Assembly (NCBI RefSeq): GCF_004634215.1
Contig: NZ_SMMH01000049.1
Span: 1-15,077 of the forward strand
Reading direction: 5' to 3'
Source: Deinococcus fonticola
GTDB lineage: Bacteria > Deinococcota > Deinococci > Deinococcales > Deinococcaceae
Length of the DNA stretch: 15,077 nucleotides
The translations under genes were made by a program, and so were the position numbers. Shown here piece by piece: positions 1 to 6,630 of this stretch. The first letter of the stretch is position 1, and each line of letters begins with the position of its first letter. Below the pieces are notes generated by a model. The model worked only from the letters and a program-made list of their open reading frames with translations. It was not told the origin of the DNA and searched no databases.

Positions 1-56
1 GCCAGGACGATTTCTTCCTTGACCCCAGATGCCCAAGTTTTGCGCTGCTTTCCCAT
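1..56 (-). CDS. IS3-family transposase OrfA, N-terminal fragment (runs off the window)
   Basis: On the - strand an ATG at 56 opens a frame whose first residues are MGKQRKTWASGVKEEIVLA, the usual start of an IS3-family OrfA, a helix-turn-helix protein that binds the element's ends. A good ribosome binding site (GGAGGA, six bases before the ATG) supports this start. Only 18 codons and part of another lie in the window, so the catalytic OrfB cannot be seen. The element probably ends near position 93, where the + strand reads ...GGTCA, which is TGACC... on the - strand (IS3 ends usually begin TG). The family call rests on a short stretch. What follows on the + strand looks like the tail of a conjugation gene, so the IS seems to have landed in that operon. 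Confidence 0.6.
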   Translation of the reverse strand, partial: MGKQRKTWASGVKEEIVL

Positions 57-72
57 AGAGTTCCTCCAGTTT

Positions 73-103
73 GCCTGACCCTCCTATCGGTCAGGCGATT
101 TTT
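73..103 (+). terminator. hairpin plus T-tract at the end of the left IS
   Basis: An 8-bp perfect stem (GCCTGACC at 73-80, GGTCAGGC at 89-96) with an 8-nt loop is followed by GATTTTT. This has the form of a Rho-independent terminator for + strand transcription. There is no T-tract in the other direction. It overlaps the probable IS end, so it may be part of the element or may have formed at the junction. It would reduce read-through from the left into the coupling-protein operon. Confidence 0.5.
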
Positions 104-226
104 GGAAGGAATCCCTGGAGCATTACCAGGCCCGAAGTTATGGCCAACCGCGATGTGCGAGTGAACTCGACGAAGGTGGAAGAGTCACGCATCAGCAGCC
201 CCATTCCGCCAGGTGGTTCACTGTGA
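94..226 (+). pseudogene. 3' remnant of the gene upstream of virD4 (cut by the IS)
   Basis: The frame ending at TGA 224-226 is open back to position 59 and carries codons for about 43 residues after the probable IS boundary (…AIFGRNPWSITRPEV-MANRDVRVNSTK…PPGGSL). Its stop overlaps the GTG start of the coupling-protein gene as GTGA, the usual sign of translational coupling inside an operon. I read it as the C-terminal tail of a conjugation gene whose 5' part was displaced by the IS3 element. An alternative is a real 28-codon gene starting at ATG 140, but no clear ribosome binding site precedes that ATG. The tail is too short to name. Confidence 0.4.
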
Positions 227-2163
227 TTGTCAATTACCGCCTGTTCGTCATTCGCTGGATCCTGGCCCTGCTGGTGTTCTGGCTGGCGTTGTTCTTCATG
301 ATGCTGGGACAGGGCATCTTCGGTCTTGTTGCCCTGCTGTTCGGTGGATGGTGTGTCTATCAGTTCAAGGACAGTCGCGCCCAGGTTAGACATAGCGCCC
401 ACTTTGCGCGGAAAGACGAACTGGACAGCCTCACCAGGAACGTATTTGAGGGTGACGGCGTACTGGTCGGTTATGCCTATAAGAAGCCGCTCGTGGTGCG
501 GCCCGGCACCGCAGGGAAGAAGGAACTGGGCCACTTTCTCTGGGTAGGCCCGAGCCGCAGCGGGAAGGGCCTGAGTATCGCCAGCAACCTCTATCACTGG
601 CAGGGCTCAGCCATTGTCGTGGACATCAAGGGAGAAATTGCAGCGCAGACCGCCGGATACCGCCGGGATGTCCTGGGGCAGGACGTGTACATCATCAATC
701 CGTCCAGCGGCGAACGGAGTCACCAGTTCGACCCTTTCAAGGAACTGGAAACCGACGAGCAGATCATCAGCGCCGCCCTCGCTTTCATGAATCCCGATAA
801 AGACGGTGCGAACGCCATCTTTGCCCTGCGGGCCAGTTCCGCGCTGGCGGCCATCATCAAGGGAGCGAAGGTCTCTGCTACCCCAGTCGTTCCGTTCCTG
901 GACGAGATGCTTTACCACCCTGACGGCCTGAAGGGTACGGCGCTGCGGTTGCAGAAACTGGGCGATGAACAGGTCACCAAATGGCTGAACTCCTTCCTCG
1001 GAAAAAACCCCGACAAAATGGACTGGGACGAGGCGGCAGGCGACCGCTTCCTGAACAACTCCTGGCAACGACTCAAGACGGAGGCCAGCTATCTCACCAC
1101 CGCAGGCGTGAAGTACATGACCGGAGGGAGCGACTTCACGGCGGCGGACATCATGGAAAAACCGACGTCTGTTTATCTAGTTTTTCGCGAGTCCGAACTG
1201 ACCCTCAACCTGGCGCTGTTCAATCTCGTTATCGACGCCATTTTTCGCTCGATCATGCGGCGCTACGACCTTGACCAGACGCTGAAAGGCCAGAAGATTC
1301 TCGCCATGTTCGACGAGGCGTTCAGGGCCGTGCCGAACATGCTGCCGGAGTACACCGCAACAGTGGCTGGTCGTGGGATTTATATGGCTATCTACGTGCA
1401 GTCCATCGCGCAGATCAGCAATATCTGGGGGAAAGACGGGCGCACCGCCATCATGGAGAACGTCCACACCAAGATATTCCTGCCCGCTGTGGACAGGTCA
1501 GACAGTGACAGTGAAGGCACCTCAGCGTTCGTATCGGCCTCGTGTGGGAAGTACATGATTGAGGACAGAGGGCTTGCCAAAGAGGAACACGGCAAGGAAC
1601 TCAACAGCAACGTGCGACTGACCGAGAAGGATCTGATGACGGCCAGCGACTTTGCCATGCTGGGGGTCGGCAAGAGCATCATCCTGTGCAACGATCTCCC
1701 CCCGATCCTGGCCTACCGGTTGGAACCGTGGCGATTCAAGGCTGCTGCCGTCGCCAGTGAGTACCCGGTGCCCAGGCCCGTCGAGCGTCCCAGGAAGCAG
1801 CCCCTCGTGACTGTTGATCCTGCCACCGAGCATGCTTTATCCACCGTTCCAACCAGTCCCTCGGCCCCGCCGAGCCGCGTCCTTGATCCGAAAGCTGAAT
1901 CGTCGGCCCTGCTTATCGCCCTCAGTCTGCACGGTGAAGAGGAGGAAGGGGCCGCTTCACCGTCGGCGTCAGCAGGTAAGCCTGCGACCGCTGTGGTCAT
2001 GGCATCAACGCAACCGGTGGCCGCGCACCATCCATCGTCGAACGCAACCCAGCGAACCCCGCCAGTTCCGACGGTGGAAACAGTTGAGGTGCCGTCCTCC
2101 AGGCCTCTTGAGCTTGAACCTGAAACGGAGGAGGAGACCGATATCGACTCTGCGATTTTTTAG
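223..2163 (+). CDS. virD4: VirD4/TraG-type conjugation coupling protein (T4CP ATPase)
   Basis: This is an inner-membrane ATPase of 646 residues that would bring the relaxase-DNA complex to the type IV secretion channel. Residues 6-47 are strongly hydrophobic and hold two membrane segments. The Walker A motif GPSRSGKG is at 109-116, followed by the family's VVDIKGE at 132-138. Walker B (ILAMFDEA) has its acidic pair at D364-E365, and AGRGIYMAIYVQS follows at about 382-394, as in VirD4/TraG/TraD proteins. The last 120 or so residues are a Pro/Ser/Glu-rich tail that is probably disordered. The GTG start is supported by AGGTGG six bases upstream and by its 4-bp overlap with the preceding frame. 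The family call is firm; its relaxase partner is not in the window. Confidence 0.93.
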   Translation: MIVNYRLFVIRWILALLVFWLALFFMMLGQGIFGLVALLFGGWCVYQFKDSRAQVRHSAHFARKDELDSLTRNVFEGDGVLVGYAYKKPLVVRPGTAGKKELGHFLWVGPSRSGKGLSIASNLYHWQGSAIVVDIKGEIAAQTAGYRRDVLGQDVYIINPSSGERSHQFDPFKELETDEQIISAALAFMNPDKDGANAIFALRASSALAAIIKGAKVSATPVVPFLDEMLYHPDGLKGTALRLQKLGDEQVTKWLNSFLGKNPDKMDWDEAAGDRFLNNSWQRLKTEASYLTTAGVKYMTGGSDFTAADIMEKPTSVYLVFRESELTLNLALFNLVIDAIFRSIMRRYDLDQTLKGQKILAMFDEAFRAVPNMLPEYTATVAGRGIYMAIYVQSIAQISNIWGKDGRTAIMENVHTKIFLPAVDRSDSDSEGTSAFVSASCGKYMIEDRGLAKEEHGKELNSNVRLTEKDLMTASDFAMLGVGKSIILCNDLPPILAYRLEPWRFKAAAVASEYPVPRPVERPRKQPLVTVDPATEHALSTVPTSPSAPPSRVLDPKAESSALLIALSLHGEEEEGAASPSASAGKPATAVVMASTQPVAAHHPSSNATQRTPPVPTVETVEVPSSRPLELEPETEEETDIDSAIF

Positions 2164-2206
2164 GTCATGGCTGAATAGTAGTATAGTCTAGCTTTAATAG
2201 TTATGT

Positions 2207-2218
2207 TAAAATATAAAT
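2207..2218 (+). promoter_or_regulatory. probable leaderless promoter (-10 TAAAAT) of the 2219 gene
   Basis: The short gap after virD4 is very AT-rich. A near-consensus -10 box, TAAAAT, lies at 2207-2212, six bases before the ATG at 2219, so transcription would begin at or next to the A of the ATG. No Shine-Dalgarno sequence is visible before this ATG. Leaderless transcripts with this geometry are common in Deinococcus. No convincing -35 box is seen. Confidence 0.5.
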
Positions 2219-3301
2219 ATGCAGAGTGAAATCAAACTGATAGCCCTTATTCTAATGCTCTCATTGGGTTACTCTCAGGCGCAACTGGCCAGGCAAGCCC
2301 CACCAGCTCCAAAGAAGGTTTACATAGGGCAGACTGTGAAGCCAACGGGAGCCGCGCCCTCCGGCATCAGCGTCCCCAGGAAAACCGCCAGCACGGCGAA
2401 TTCCTCTGCGGCACAGAACAAACCGATTATTAAAACGGGCGTCCAGACTGTTTACACGGTCGGTCAGTTGCTTGGTAACAGCGCCGTTAAGATGATTTCC
2501 AGCACGAACTATCAGGTGTCTATCGTGTTTCCTGCGAAGGTGCAGAGTATCGGCATCAATGCCAACAAGCAGAACGCGATCATGGCGACCATCGACGAGT
2601 ACGACGGGCGCGTGGTTTACCTCGACGCCCTCAAGGTCGGCGGGACGGCCACCCTCAACTTCCGACTCTTGACTGAGGGTGACGAGTACGAGGAGAAAAA
2701 TGGTAAAGCGCCTCCACCGTCAGCCCCTGGGGCGCGGAGCGTCAACCAAAACCGCGATCCCCTGATTCTGAAAGTGCTGGTAGACCTCACCGACAAGGAT
2801 CACGGCGTCCTCTCCTACACCATCAGGAAAACCAGGACTGCCCCGGCACCCGTTGCCGCCGCGCGTCCCCCGGCACCAGTGCCAGCTTCGGCCCCGGTGG
2901 TCAAGCCCAGACCAATTCCGGCCCCGGTGGTCAGGCCCACCAGGTTCACCGGAACCACCAGCGGCGTGACCCTCACCGTCAACCTGACCGACGCGGCGAG
3001 GAAGCCGGAGAACCAGGGGTTCAATTACAAGATTGAGTTGACCAGGCCAGCCGAGGGCAAAACCTATTCGCTGGATACGGCCCGCACCACCTTACGGGTG
3101 CGGAACGTCCCTGTTGCTGACCTGGCGATCTCTCAAGGGGCGTTTCCCATCACACCCAGCGCCCCCGTGACCGGGACACTGGAAATCCCCAGACGCGTGC
3201 AGCAACAGACCGGGCCGAAAGTCCTCATGTTCACCATCATCGAAAAGGACAGCGCGACCCAGACCGAGAAGCGGAAATACGTCGGGGTGATCCTGAAATG
3301 A
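2219..3301 (+). CDS. exported VirB9/TrbG-like conjugation protein
   Basis: This 360-residue protein has an N-terminal signal peptide (hydrophobic stretch 7-18, likely cleavage near SQA/QL at 20-22). Residues about 75-205 form a beta-rich domain (YQVSIVFPAKVQSIGI… GGTATLNFRLL… LILKVLVDL) whose strand pattern and TATLNF segment resemble the N-terminal domain of VirB9/TrbG channel proteins. A Pro/Ala/Val linker follows (about 206-242), then a second beta-rich domain to the end. The last four bases overlap the next gene (ATGA), so the two are cotranslated. I infer a periplasmic or outer-layer part of the secretion channel from the fold pattern and the neighbouring coupling protein. The sequence similarity is weak, and it could be an unrelated exported protein. 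Confidence 0.55.
   Translation: MQSEIKLIALILMLSLGYSQAQLARQAPPAPKKVYIGQTVKPTGAAPSGISVPRKTASTANSSAAQNKPIIKTGVQTVYTVGQLLGNSAVKMISSTNYQVSIVFPAKVQSIGINANKQNAIMATIDEYDGRVVYLDALKVGGTATLNFRLLTEGDEYEEKNGKAPPPSAPGARSVNQNRDPLILKVLVDLTDKDHGVLSYTIRKTRTAPAPVAAARPPAPVPASAPVVKPRPIPAPVVRPTRFTGTTSGVTLTVNLTDAARKPENQGFNYKIELTRPAEGKTYSLDTARTTLRVRNVPVADLAISQGAFPITPSAPVTGTLEIPRRVQQQTGPKVLMFTIIEKDSATQTEKRKYVGVILK
2890..2939 (+). repeat. two near-identical 20-bp repeats, 30-bp period, in the Pro-rich linker
   Basis: GGCCCCGGTGGTCAAGCCCA at 2890-2909 recurs at 2920-2939 with one change (A to G). The spacing of 30 bp equals ten codons, so the repeat keeps the reading frame and encodes APVVKP and APVVRP. It probably arose by slippage and lengthens the proline-rich linker between the two domains. 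Confidence 0.8.
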
Positions 3302-4686
3302 AGCGCTGGACAGTGCTCCTCGTTTCCCTCTTCCTGACCGGACAGGTCGCCGCCGCCCCCCCCAAAGAACAGGAAGCCCCGAAGTACGACCGTCTCAACA
3401 TTTACAACACCACCAACCTGACTCCCCTTCCCCACGCCTCTTTCATCAATACCGCGAAGTTCAGGGAGTATCAGGAGTGTGTCGCCAGGGCGAAAAGCGA
3501 CAAGAAAAACTGTGCCAAGTACCAGTTCAACGTCCCGTACAGCCTGACAGATGAAACGGTACGAGTGGGGAAAGACCTGCGCCAGGCATGGCAACGCCTG
3601 GAGGACAGGTACTACTGGCGGGCGATGGTCAACCTCAACAACCCGGCCATGTACCTGTCACACTGCCTGGTTGATTTCGGGCAGAACAAAGGGGCAGAGA
3701 AGCCTGAAGTTGTCGTCTACACCAATGACAGCATGTACCCTTCCCAACTGGCAGGGAAGATTCCATCGCAGGGCCTCAAAGACAAGCTGCGGATGGACAG
3801 CTACTCCATTCTGCCGAATGTTCCGAACGCCGATTACTGCGCTGGAGTGCAGATGGATTTTACGCTCATGTACCTCCCCGGCACCTGTTTTTACGCAGGT
3901 ACTTCCAAGCTGTTCTGCATCGAGGGCGACCAGGACACCTTGAATCCGCTTGCGCCCAGGCCGATAGCCTTCCAGTACCAGGAGGCCGTCAACCGCGTGA
4001 AGCGAGCGACCACCCTTGCCGAGCGCGACTACCAGAAGGACTATCAGAAAGACGTGCTGGAGGCCGTGAAGCCCAATGCGAAGTTCTCCCCCTTGTTGTG
4101 GGACACCATGCTGTCCGGGGCGCTGATCGCCCCGGCCCAGACCATCCAGCCGGATTTGGCCACCCTCACCCGGAAGGGCCAGGACGCCGGGAACAGGCTG
4201 GGCGACATCTTCAAAGCGACGGCCTCCATGTACTACGCCCAGGGCTTGACCAGCAACGCACTTACTCTGCCGCTCAGGGTTCACGTTCTGCCGACCAGGA
4301 AGGACGTTCTCTTCAATCCCAACCCGCCCGCTGTGTGGAAGCTGGAGGAATTCAAGCGCACCTTCCCCGCCGAGCCGTCCCCGATCTACGAGCGTTACGG
4401 GTACACCAACCTGTTCTCCTCGTGGACGCGGCCCACGGTGAAACTGCTGCCCGAACCGCTGGAAGCCAAACCCCTGCGCCAGATGATCTACATGGCCGCA
4501 GGGAACAATGTCTACCTTCAGATGCCCCCGGTGGTCGTTCCGATCCCGGCCCCGGTGCTGATCAAGGAGTTTACTGCCGGACTCCCCTACGCCGGAGTGC
4601 AGACACACTTCACCTGGCAGAGCGTCCCTGAAGGCTACGAAGTCCCGCAGGTCAGCGGCATTCCCCCAGTCGATTACCCGTTTTGA
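3298..4686 (+). CDS. exported six-cysteine protein of the conjugation operon, function unknown
   Basis: This 462-residue protein starts with a clear signal peptide (MKRWTVLLVSLFLTG…, cleavage near AAA/PP at about 20). The mature part has six cysteines at residues 61, 72, 123, 181, 197 and 207, all in the first half, which suggests three disulfides in an extracytoplasmic fold. The region 110-210 is rich in Tyr, Met and Asn. I do not recognise the family. The start codon overlaps the stop of the preceding gene (ATGA), and the next gene begins 12 bp after its stop, so it belongs to the same transcript as the VirB9-like and Nuc-like genes. Disulfide-rich exported proteins such as TraU and TrbC/TraW assist pilus or channel assembly in other systems, but no direct similarity is visible here. 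Confidence 0.75.
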   Translation: MKRWTVLLVSLFLTGQVAAAPPKEQEAPKYDRLNIYNTTNLTPLPHASFINTAKFREYQECVARAKSDKKNCAKYQFNVPYSLTDETVRVGKDLRQAWQRLEDRYYWRAMVNLNNPAMYLSHCLVDFGQNKGAEKPEVVVYTNDSMYPSQLAGKIPSQGLKDKLRMDSYSILPNVPNADYCAGVQMDFTLMYLPGTCFYAGTSKLFCIEGDQDTLNPLAPRPIAFQYQEAVNRVKRATTLAERDYQKDYQKDVLEAVKPNAKFSPLLWDTMLSGALIAPAQTIQPDLATLTRKGQDAGNRLGDIFKATASMYYAQGLTSNALTLPLRVHVLPTRKDVLFNPNPPAVWKLEEFKRTFPAEPSPIYERYGYTNLFSSWTRPTVKLLPEPLEAKPLRQMIYMAAGNNVYLQMPPVVVPIPAPVLIKEFTAGLPYAGVQTHFTWQSVPEGYEVPQVSGIPPVDYPF

Positions 4687-4698
4687 GGAGTGAACCTG

Positions 4699-5124
4699 AT
4701 GCAAAAGATGCTTTCTATCCTGTTTTTCGCCACCGCGACGGCCACCGCGCAGACTGCCGCGCCGATCACCACCACCGACACCAGGGCCGTTTTGGAACTG
4801 CTCCGGGGCAACGTCGATATGTACGGCGTGAATTTCGGGAGCCTGGACTTCCAGCGCGGTATTTTGCAACTGGCACAGCAAAGGGCCATCAAAATCAGGG
4901 TCATGACCGCGCCGAGCGTGGCTCAGAACTTCAAACCACTGAAATCCGTCGGAGCCGGGGTTTTCACTCTGCCAGCCAAATTTACCAACGCCATGATCGT
5001 CGTTCAGGGTGGGCCGGTTATCATTCCCACCAAGACCAACTACCAGATTGTGACCGACCCTAAAAATACCGCCGCCATGACCGGTCTGTTGACCCAGTAC
5101 TGGCAAATTGCGAAAAGCTACTGA
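4699..5124 (+). CDS. exported phospholipase D/Nuc-like protein lacking the HKD catalytic motif
   Basis: I place the start at ATG 4699 because GAGGAG (4685-4690) lies eight bases upstream; the in-frame GTG at 4690 overlaps that site. The 141-residue product has a signal peptide (MQKMLSILFFATATATA/Q). The rest follows the layout of Nuc-type phospholipase D nucleases (for example plasmid pKM101 Nuc): VDMYGVNF, then FQRGILQLAQQRAIKIRVM, then LKSVGAGVFTLP, then AMIVVQGGPVIIPTKTN, and a C-terminal helix with QYW. Where active enzymes have HxK(x4)D there is FTN…V/Q (about residues 95-103), so the catalytic His, Lys and Asp are all missing. The fold assignment is by eye. If correct, the protein would bind DNA or lipid, or play a structural role, rather than cleave. 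Confidence 0.55.
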   Translation: MQKMLSILFFATATATAQTAAPITTTDTRAVLELLRGNVDMYGVNFGSLDFQRGILQLAQQRAIKIRVMTAPSVAQNFKPLKSVGAGVFTLPAKFTNAMIVVQGGPVIIPTKTNYQIVTDPKNTAAMTGLLTQYWQIAKSY

Positions 5125-5163
5125 ATGGCAAAACCGTTGGGTAACTGCTCAGCACGTAAACAG
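5125..5163 (+). pseudogene. possible first 13 codons of the next operon gene, cut by the IS
   Basis: An ATG directly follows the stop of the Nuc-like gene (TGAATG) and opens MAKPLGNCSARKQ before the IS3 end at 5164. In such a compact operon this could be the start of the next conjugation gene, truncated by the insertion. It is only 13 codons with a weak ribosome binding site (GAAAAG), so it may be chance. Confidence 0.25.
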
Positions 5164-5203
5164 TGGAGTGCCCCCCGAAAATCGGACGAATCTGACTAGA
5201 GAC
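5164..5203 (+). repeat. left terminal inverted repeat of the IS3 element
   Basis: The 40-nt left end aligns with the reverse complement of 6471-6509 with one gap. The shared blocks are TGG, TG, CCCC, AAAA, GGACG and TAGAGAC. Confidence 0.75.
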
Positions 5204-5208
5204 GAAGG

Positions 5209-5239
5209 CTCGCCACCAGTTCTAAGCTGGAAAGCGAGG
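5209..5239 (+). promoter_or_regulatory. leader hairpin covering the orfA ribosome binding site
   Basis: CTCGC (5209-5213) pairs with GCGAG (5234-5238), and CCAG (5216-5219) pairs with CTGG (5227-5230). The likely Shine-Dalgarno GAGG (5236-5239), nine bases before the orfA ATG, is partly in the stem. Hiding the transposase start in a leader hairpin is a common way for insertion sequences to limit expression from outside transcripts. Confidence 0.4.
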
Positions 5240-5416
5240 CCCACCCTATGAAAATCCGTCAGTTTACCGAAGACCAGATCATCAAGCTGCTCCAGGAAGG
5301 AAAAAAGGGTGAAAAGCCTGTCGAAGACCTCTGCCGCGACTTCGGGTGCAGCACCGCTTCCTACTACACCTGGAAGAAAAAGTACGGCGATACCAACCCT
5401 GACGAAGCCCGTAGGC

Positions 5417-5456
5417 TTCTTGGCCAGAACGGACTCGCTTGAGCAAGCCTGGCCGC
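5417..5456 (+). other. 40-nt structured insert, copy A (in IS3 orfA)
   Basis: The insert begins TTCTTGGCCAGAACGGAC and ends AAGCCTGGCCGC. Outer stem: GGCCAG (positions 6-11 of the insert) with CTGGCC (33-38). Inner stem: C18-G31, T19-A30, G21-C28 and C22-G27 around a TTGA loop. A homologous 40-nt insert lies in the IS4-type transposase at 8046-8085. The exact borders are ambiguous by up to 3 nt, because GCT occurs at both edges. A stop codon (TGA, 5440-5442) lies in the hairpin loop in the orfA frame. Confidence 0.85.
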
Positions 5457-5544
5457 TCCGTCAGCTCGAGAAGGAAAACGCCCGTCTACTACGCATCGTT
5501 GGCCAGCAGCGCCTGGAAATTGACGCCATGAGGGATGTCCTTGG

Positions 5545-5551
5545 AAAAAAG
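5545..5551 (+). promoter_or_regulatory. -1 ribosomal frameshift site (A6G) between orfA and orfB
   Basis: The heptamer AAAAAAG lies just before the orfA stop (5555-5557). Slipping back one base there joins the end of OrfA (…VLGKK) to the orfB frame (AVTPTQKRAVVRELV…). This is the standard way IS3-family elements make the OrfAB transposase. Confidence 0.75.
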
Positions 5552-6432
5552 CGGTAACGCCCACCCAGAAACGCGCCGTCGTCAGGGAGCTGGTCGCGGC
5601 GCAGATCAAGCCCGAACGGGCTTGTGTTCTGGTGGGCCTGTCCAAATCCTCGTGGCACTATCAGCCGAAACCGCGCCAGGACAGCGAACTCCGGCAGCGC
5701 ATCCATGACCTGGCCAGGCAGTATCCCCGCCGGGGATACCGTTTCATTCATGCCCTGCTCGTACGAGCAGGGGTCACCATCAACAAGAAGCGCGTTCGAC
5801 GACTCTGGCGCGAAGAAGGTCTCGCCACCAAACCTAAAACCTCCCGAAAAGTCCGCACTGGGGCGTCGATTCCCATGCAGGCTGAGTATCCCAATCACGT
5901 CTGGACGTACGATTTCGTCTTTGATCAAACCCTGGAGGGTACAACCCTGAAGATCCTCACCCTGACCGACGAATTCACCCGGCAGTCCCTGGCACTTCGG
6001 GTGGCCGAATCCTTCACCTCCCTGGAGGTGAAGGCCGTCCTGCAGGGAGTTATTGCGCAGCGTGGTGCACCAGGATTTATCCGCAGCGACAACGGTTCTG
6101 AATTTATTGCCCGTGATCTGGGCATCTGGCTGGCTGTCCAGGACATCGGAACCAGGTTCATTGAACCGGGCAAACCGTGGCAGAACGGCTTTGCCGAGAG
6201 TTTCCACTCTCGTCTGCGCGAGGAATGCTTGAACCAGGAGGTGTTCTACTCGGCCCGGCACGCCCAAGTGCTGCTTGATGATTGGCGGGCGTTCTACAAC
6301 GCCCGCAGACCCCACTCGTCACTTGGCTACCGAACCCCGGACGAGTTTGCTGAGCAGGCCAGGGGGCGGCCTGCCGACCCCCTTTGCGGTCACAGCGCCG
6401 CAAATGTGGCCGTCATCCCGTCCCCTGGATGA
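5551..6432 (+). CDS. IS3-family transposase OrfB (DDE integrase domain)
   Basis: This is the catalytic half of the transposase, normally made as an OrfAB fusion by -1 frameshifting at 5545-5551. The first possible internal start is GTG 5632 (VGLSKSSWHY). After an HTH_21-like segment with RRGYR, the integrase core shows WTYDFV (first Asp), IRSDNGSEF (second Asp) and FAESFHSRLREECL (Glu), then the W-R-x-FYNxxRPHSSLGY ending typical of the family. The frame is intact to the TGA at 6430-6432. Because orfA is broken by the 40-nt insert, OrfB may no longer be made as a working fusion. Confidence 0.88.
   Translation, partial: AVTPTQKRAVVRELVAAQIKPERACVLVGLSKSSWHYQPKPRQDSELRQRIHDLARQYPRRGYRFIHALLVRAGVTINKKRVRRLWREEGLATKPKTSRKVRTGASIPMQAEYPNHVWTYDFVFDQTLEGTTLKILTLTDEFTRQSLALRVAESFTSLEVKAVLQGVIAQRGAPGFIRSDNGSEFIARDLGIWLAVQDIGTRFIEPGKPWQNGFAESFHSRLREECLNQEVFYSARHAQVLLDDWRAFYNARRPHSSLGYRTPDEFAEQARGRPADPLCGHSAANVAVIPSPG
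5721..5739. repeat. 8-bp perfect hairpin in orfB
   Basis: GTATCCCC (5721-5728) and GGGGATAC (5732-5739) flank a 3-nt loop. It lies in codons of the conserved YPRRGY motif, so it may be partly imposed by the protein sequence. Confidence 0.7.
5753..5772. repeat. 20-bp perfect palindrome in orfB
   Basis: CCCTGCTCGTACGAGCAGGG is its own reverse complement and has no loop. It lies 13 bp after the previous hairpin. Confidence 0.85.
6011..6034. repeat. 11-bp perfect inverted repeat with 2-nt centre in orfB
   Basis: CCTTCACCTCC (6011-6021) and GGAGGTGAAGG (6024-6034) are exact reverse complements around CT. Confidence 0.85.
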
Positions 6433-6470
6433 GCATTGATCCGCGTTGTTGTACCCTTGACCTGAGCCGA

Positions 6471-6509
6471 GTCTCTACTTGAAACCGTCCAACTTTTGGG
6501 GCCAGCCCA
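6471..6509 (-). repeat. right terminal inverted repeat of the IS3 element
   Basis: Its reverse complement begins TGGGCTGGCCCCAAAAG and ends in TAGAGAC, aligning with the left end at 5164-5203 with one gap. Confidence 0.75.
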
Positions 6510-6630
6510 GCACCTGCACCGCACACCAACCATAGAAAACGCAGTCTCACACAGCCAATACCAGAAAAGCACCTTGGCAGTCGCGCTGAAAAGCGACGAT
6601 TTCGCCAGTGATGCCGACCTCATCCGCAGG

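Larger units (their letters stand above)
5248..5557 (+). pseudogene. IS3 OrfA, frame broken by a 40-nt insertion
   Basis: The first part encodes MKIRQFTEDQIIKLLQEG… and a helix-turn-helix (DLCRDFGCSTASYYTWKKKYG), up to DEARR. The frame then enters an insertion and stops at TGA 5440-5442 after 64 residues. The expected continuation, a leucine-zipper segment (RQLEKENARLLRIVGQQRL…VLGKKR), is present and uninterrupted in the +1 frame and ends at 5557. Removing 5417-5456 joins the two parts as D-E-A-R-R-L-R-Q-L-E-K, which matches the usual OrfA. Unless ribosomes or nucleic-acid processing skip the insert, full-length OrfA and the OrfAB fusion cannot be made. No other damage is seen in orfA or orfB. 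Confidence 0.8.
5164..6509 (+). mobile_element. IS3-family insertion sequence, both ends present
   Basis: The element is 1346 bp (1306 bp without the 40-nt insert). The imperfect terminal inverted repeats begin TGGAGTGCCCCCC on the left and TGGGCTGGCCCC on the right, and both continue to a shared GTCTCTA/TAGAGAC block. It carries orfA, an A6G slippery site and orfB in the order typical of IS3. No target-site duplication is apparent, although CAGCAC occurs in both flanks (left at 5150-5155, right at 6506-6511), so a rearrangement after insertion is likely. It separates the conjugation operon from a 5'-truncated transposase. Confidence 0.85.

Noticed and set aside
4690..4698. GTG 4690 as the start of the Nuc-like gene
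   Set aside because: The GTG overlaps the best Shine-Dalgarno sequence (GAGGAG 4685-4690), which is correctly spaced for ATG 4699.
3658..5106. A 482-codon open frame on the - strand
   Set aside because: It is antisense to two exported-protein genes that have signal peptides, ribosome binding sites and operon overlaps. Its own translation shows no domain, signal or motif. Long antisense frames are common in G+C-rich DNA.
5209..5239. The IS3 leader hairpin as another copy of the 40-nt element
   Set aside because: The sequence does not match the conserved blocks (TTCTTGG, AACGGA, GCCTG). It is an ordinary IS leader structure.
6496..6509. TTG 6496 as the true start of the DDE transposase
   Set aside because: The codon lies inside the IS3 terminal repeat, so the start would be an accident of the junction.
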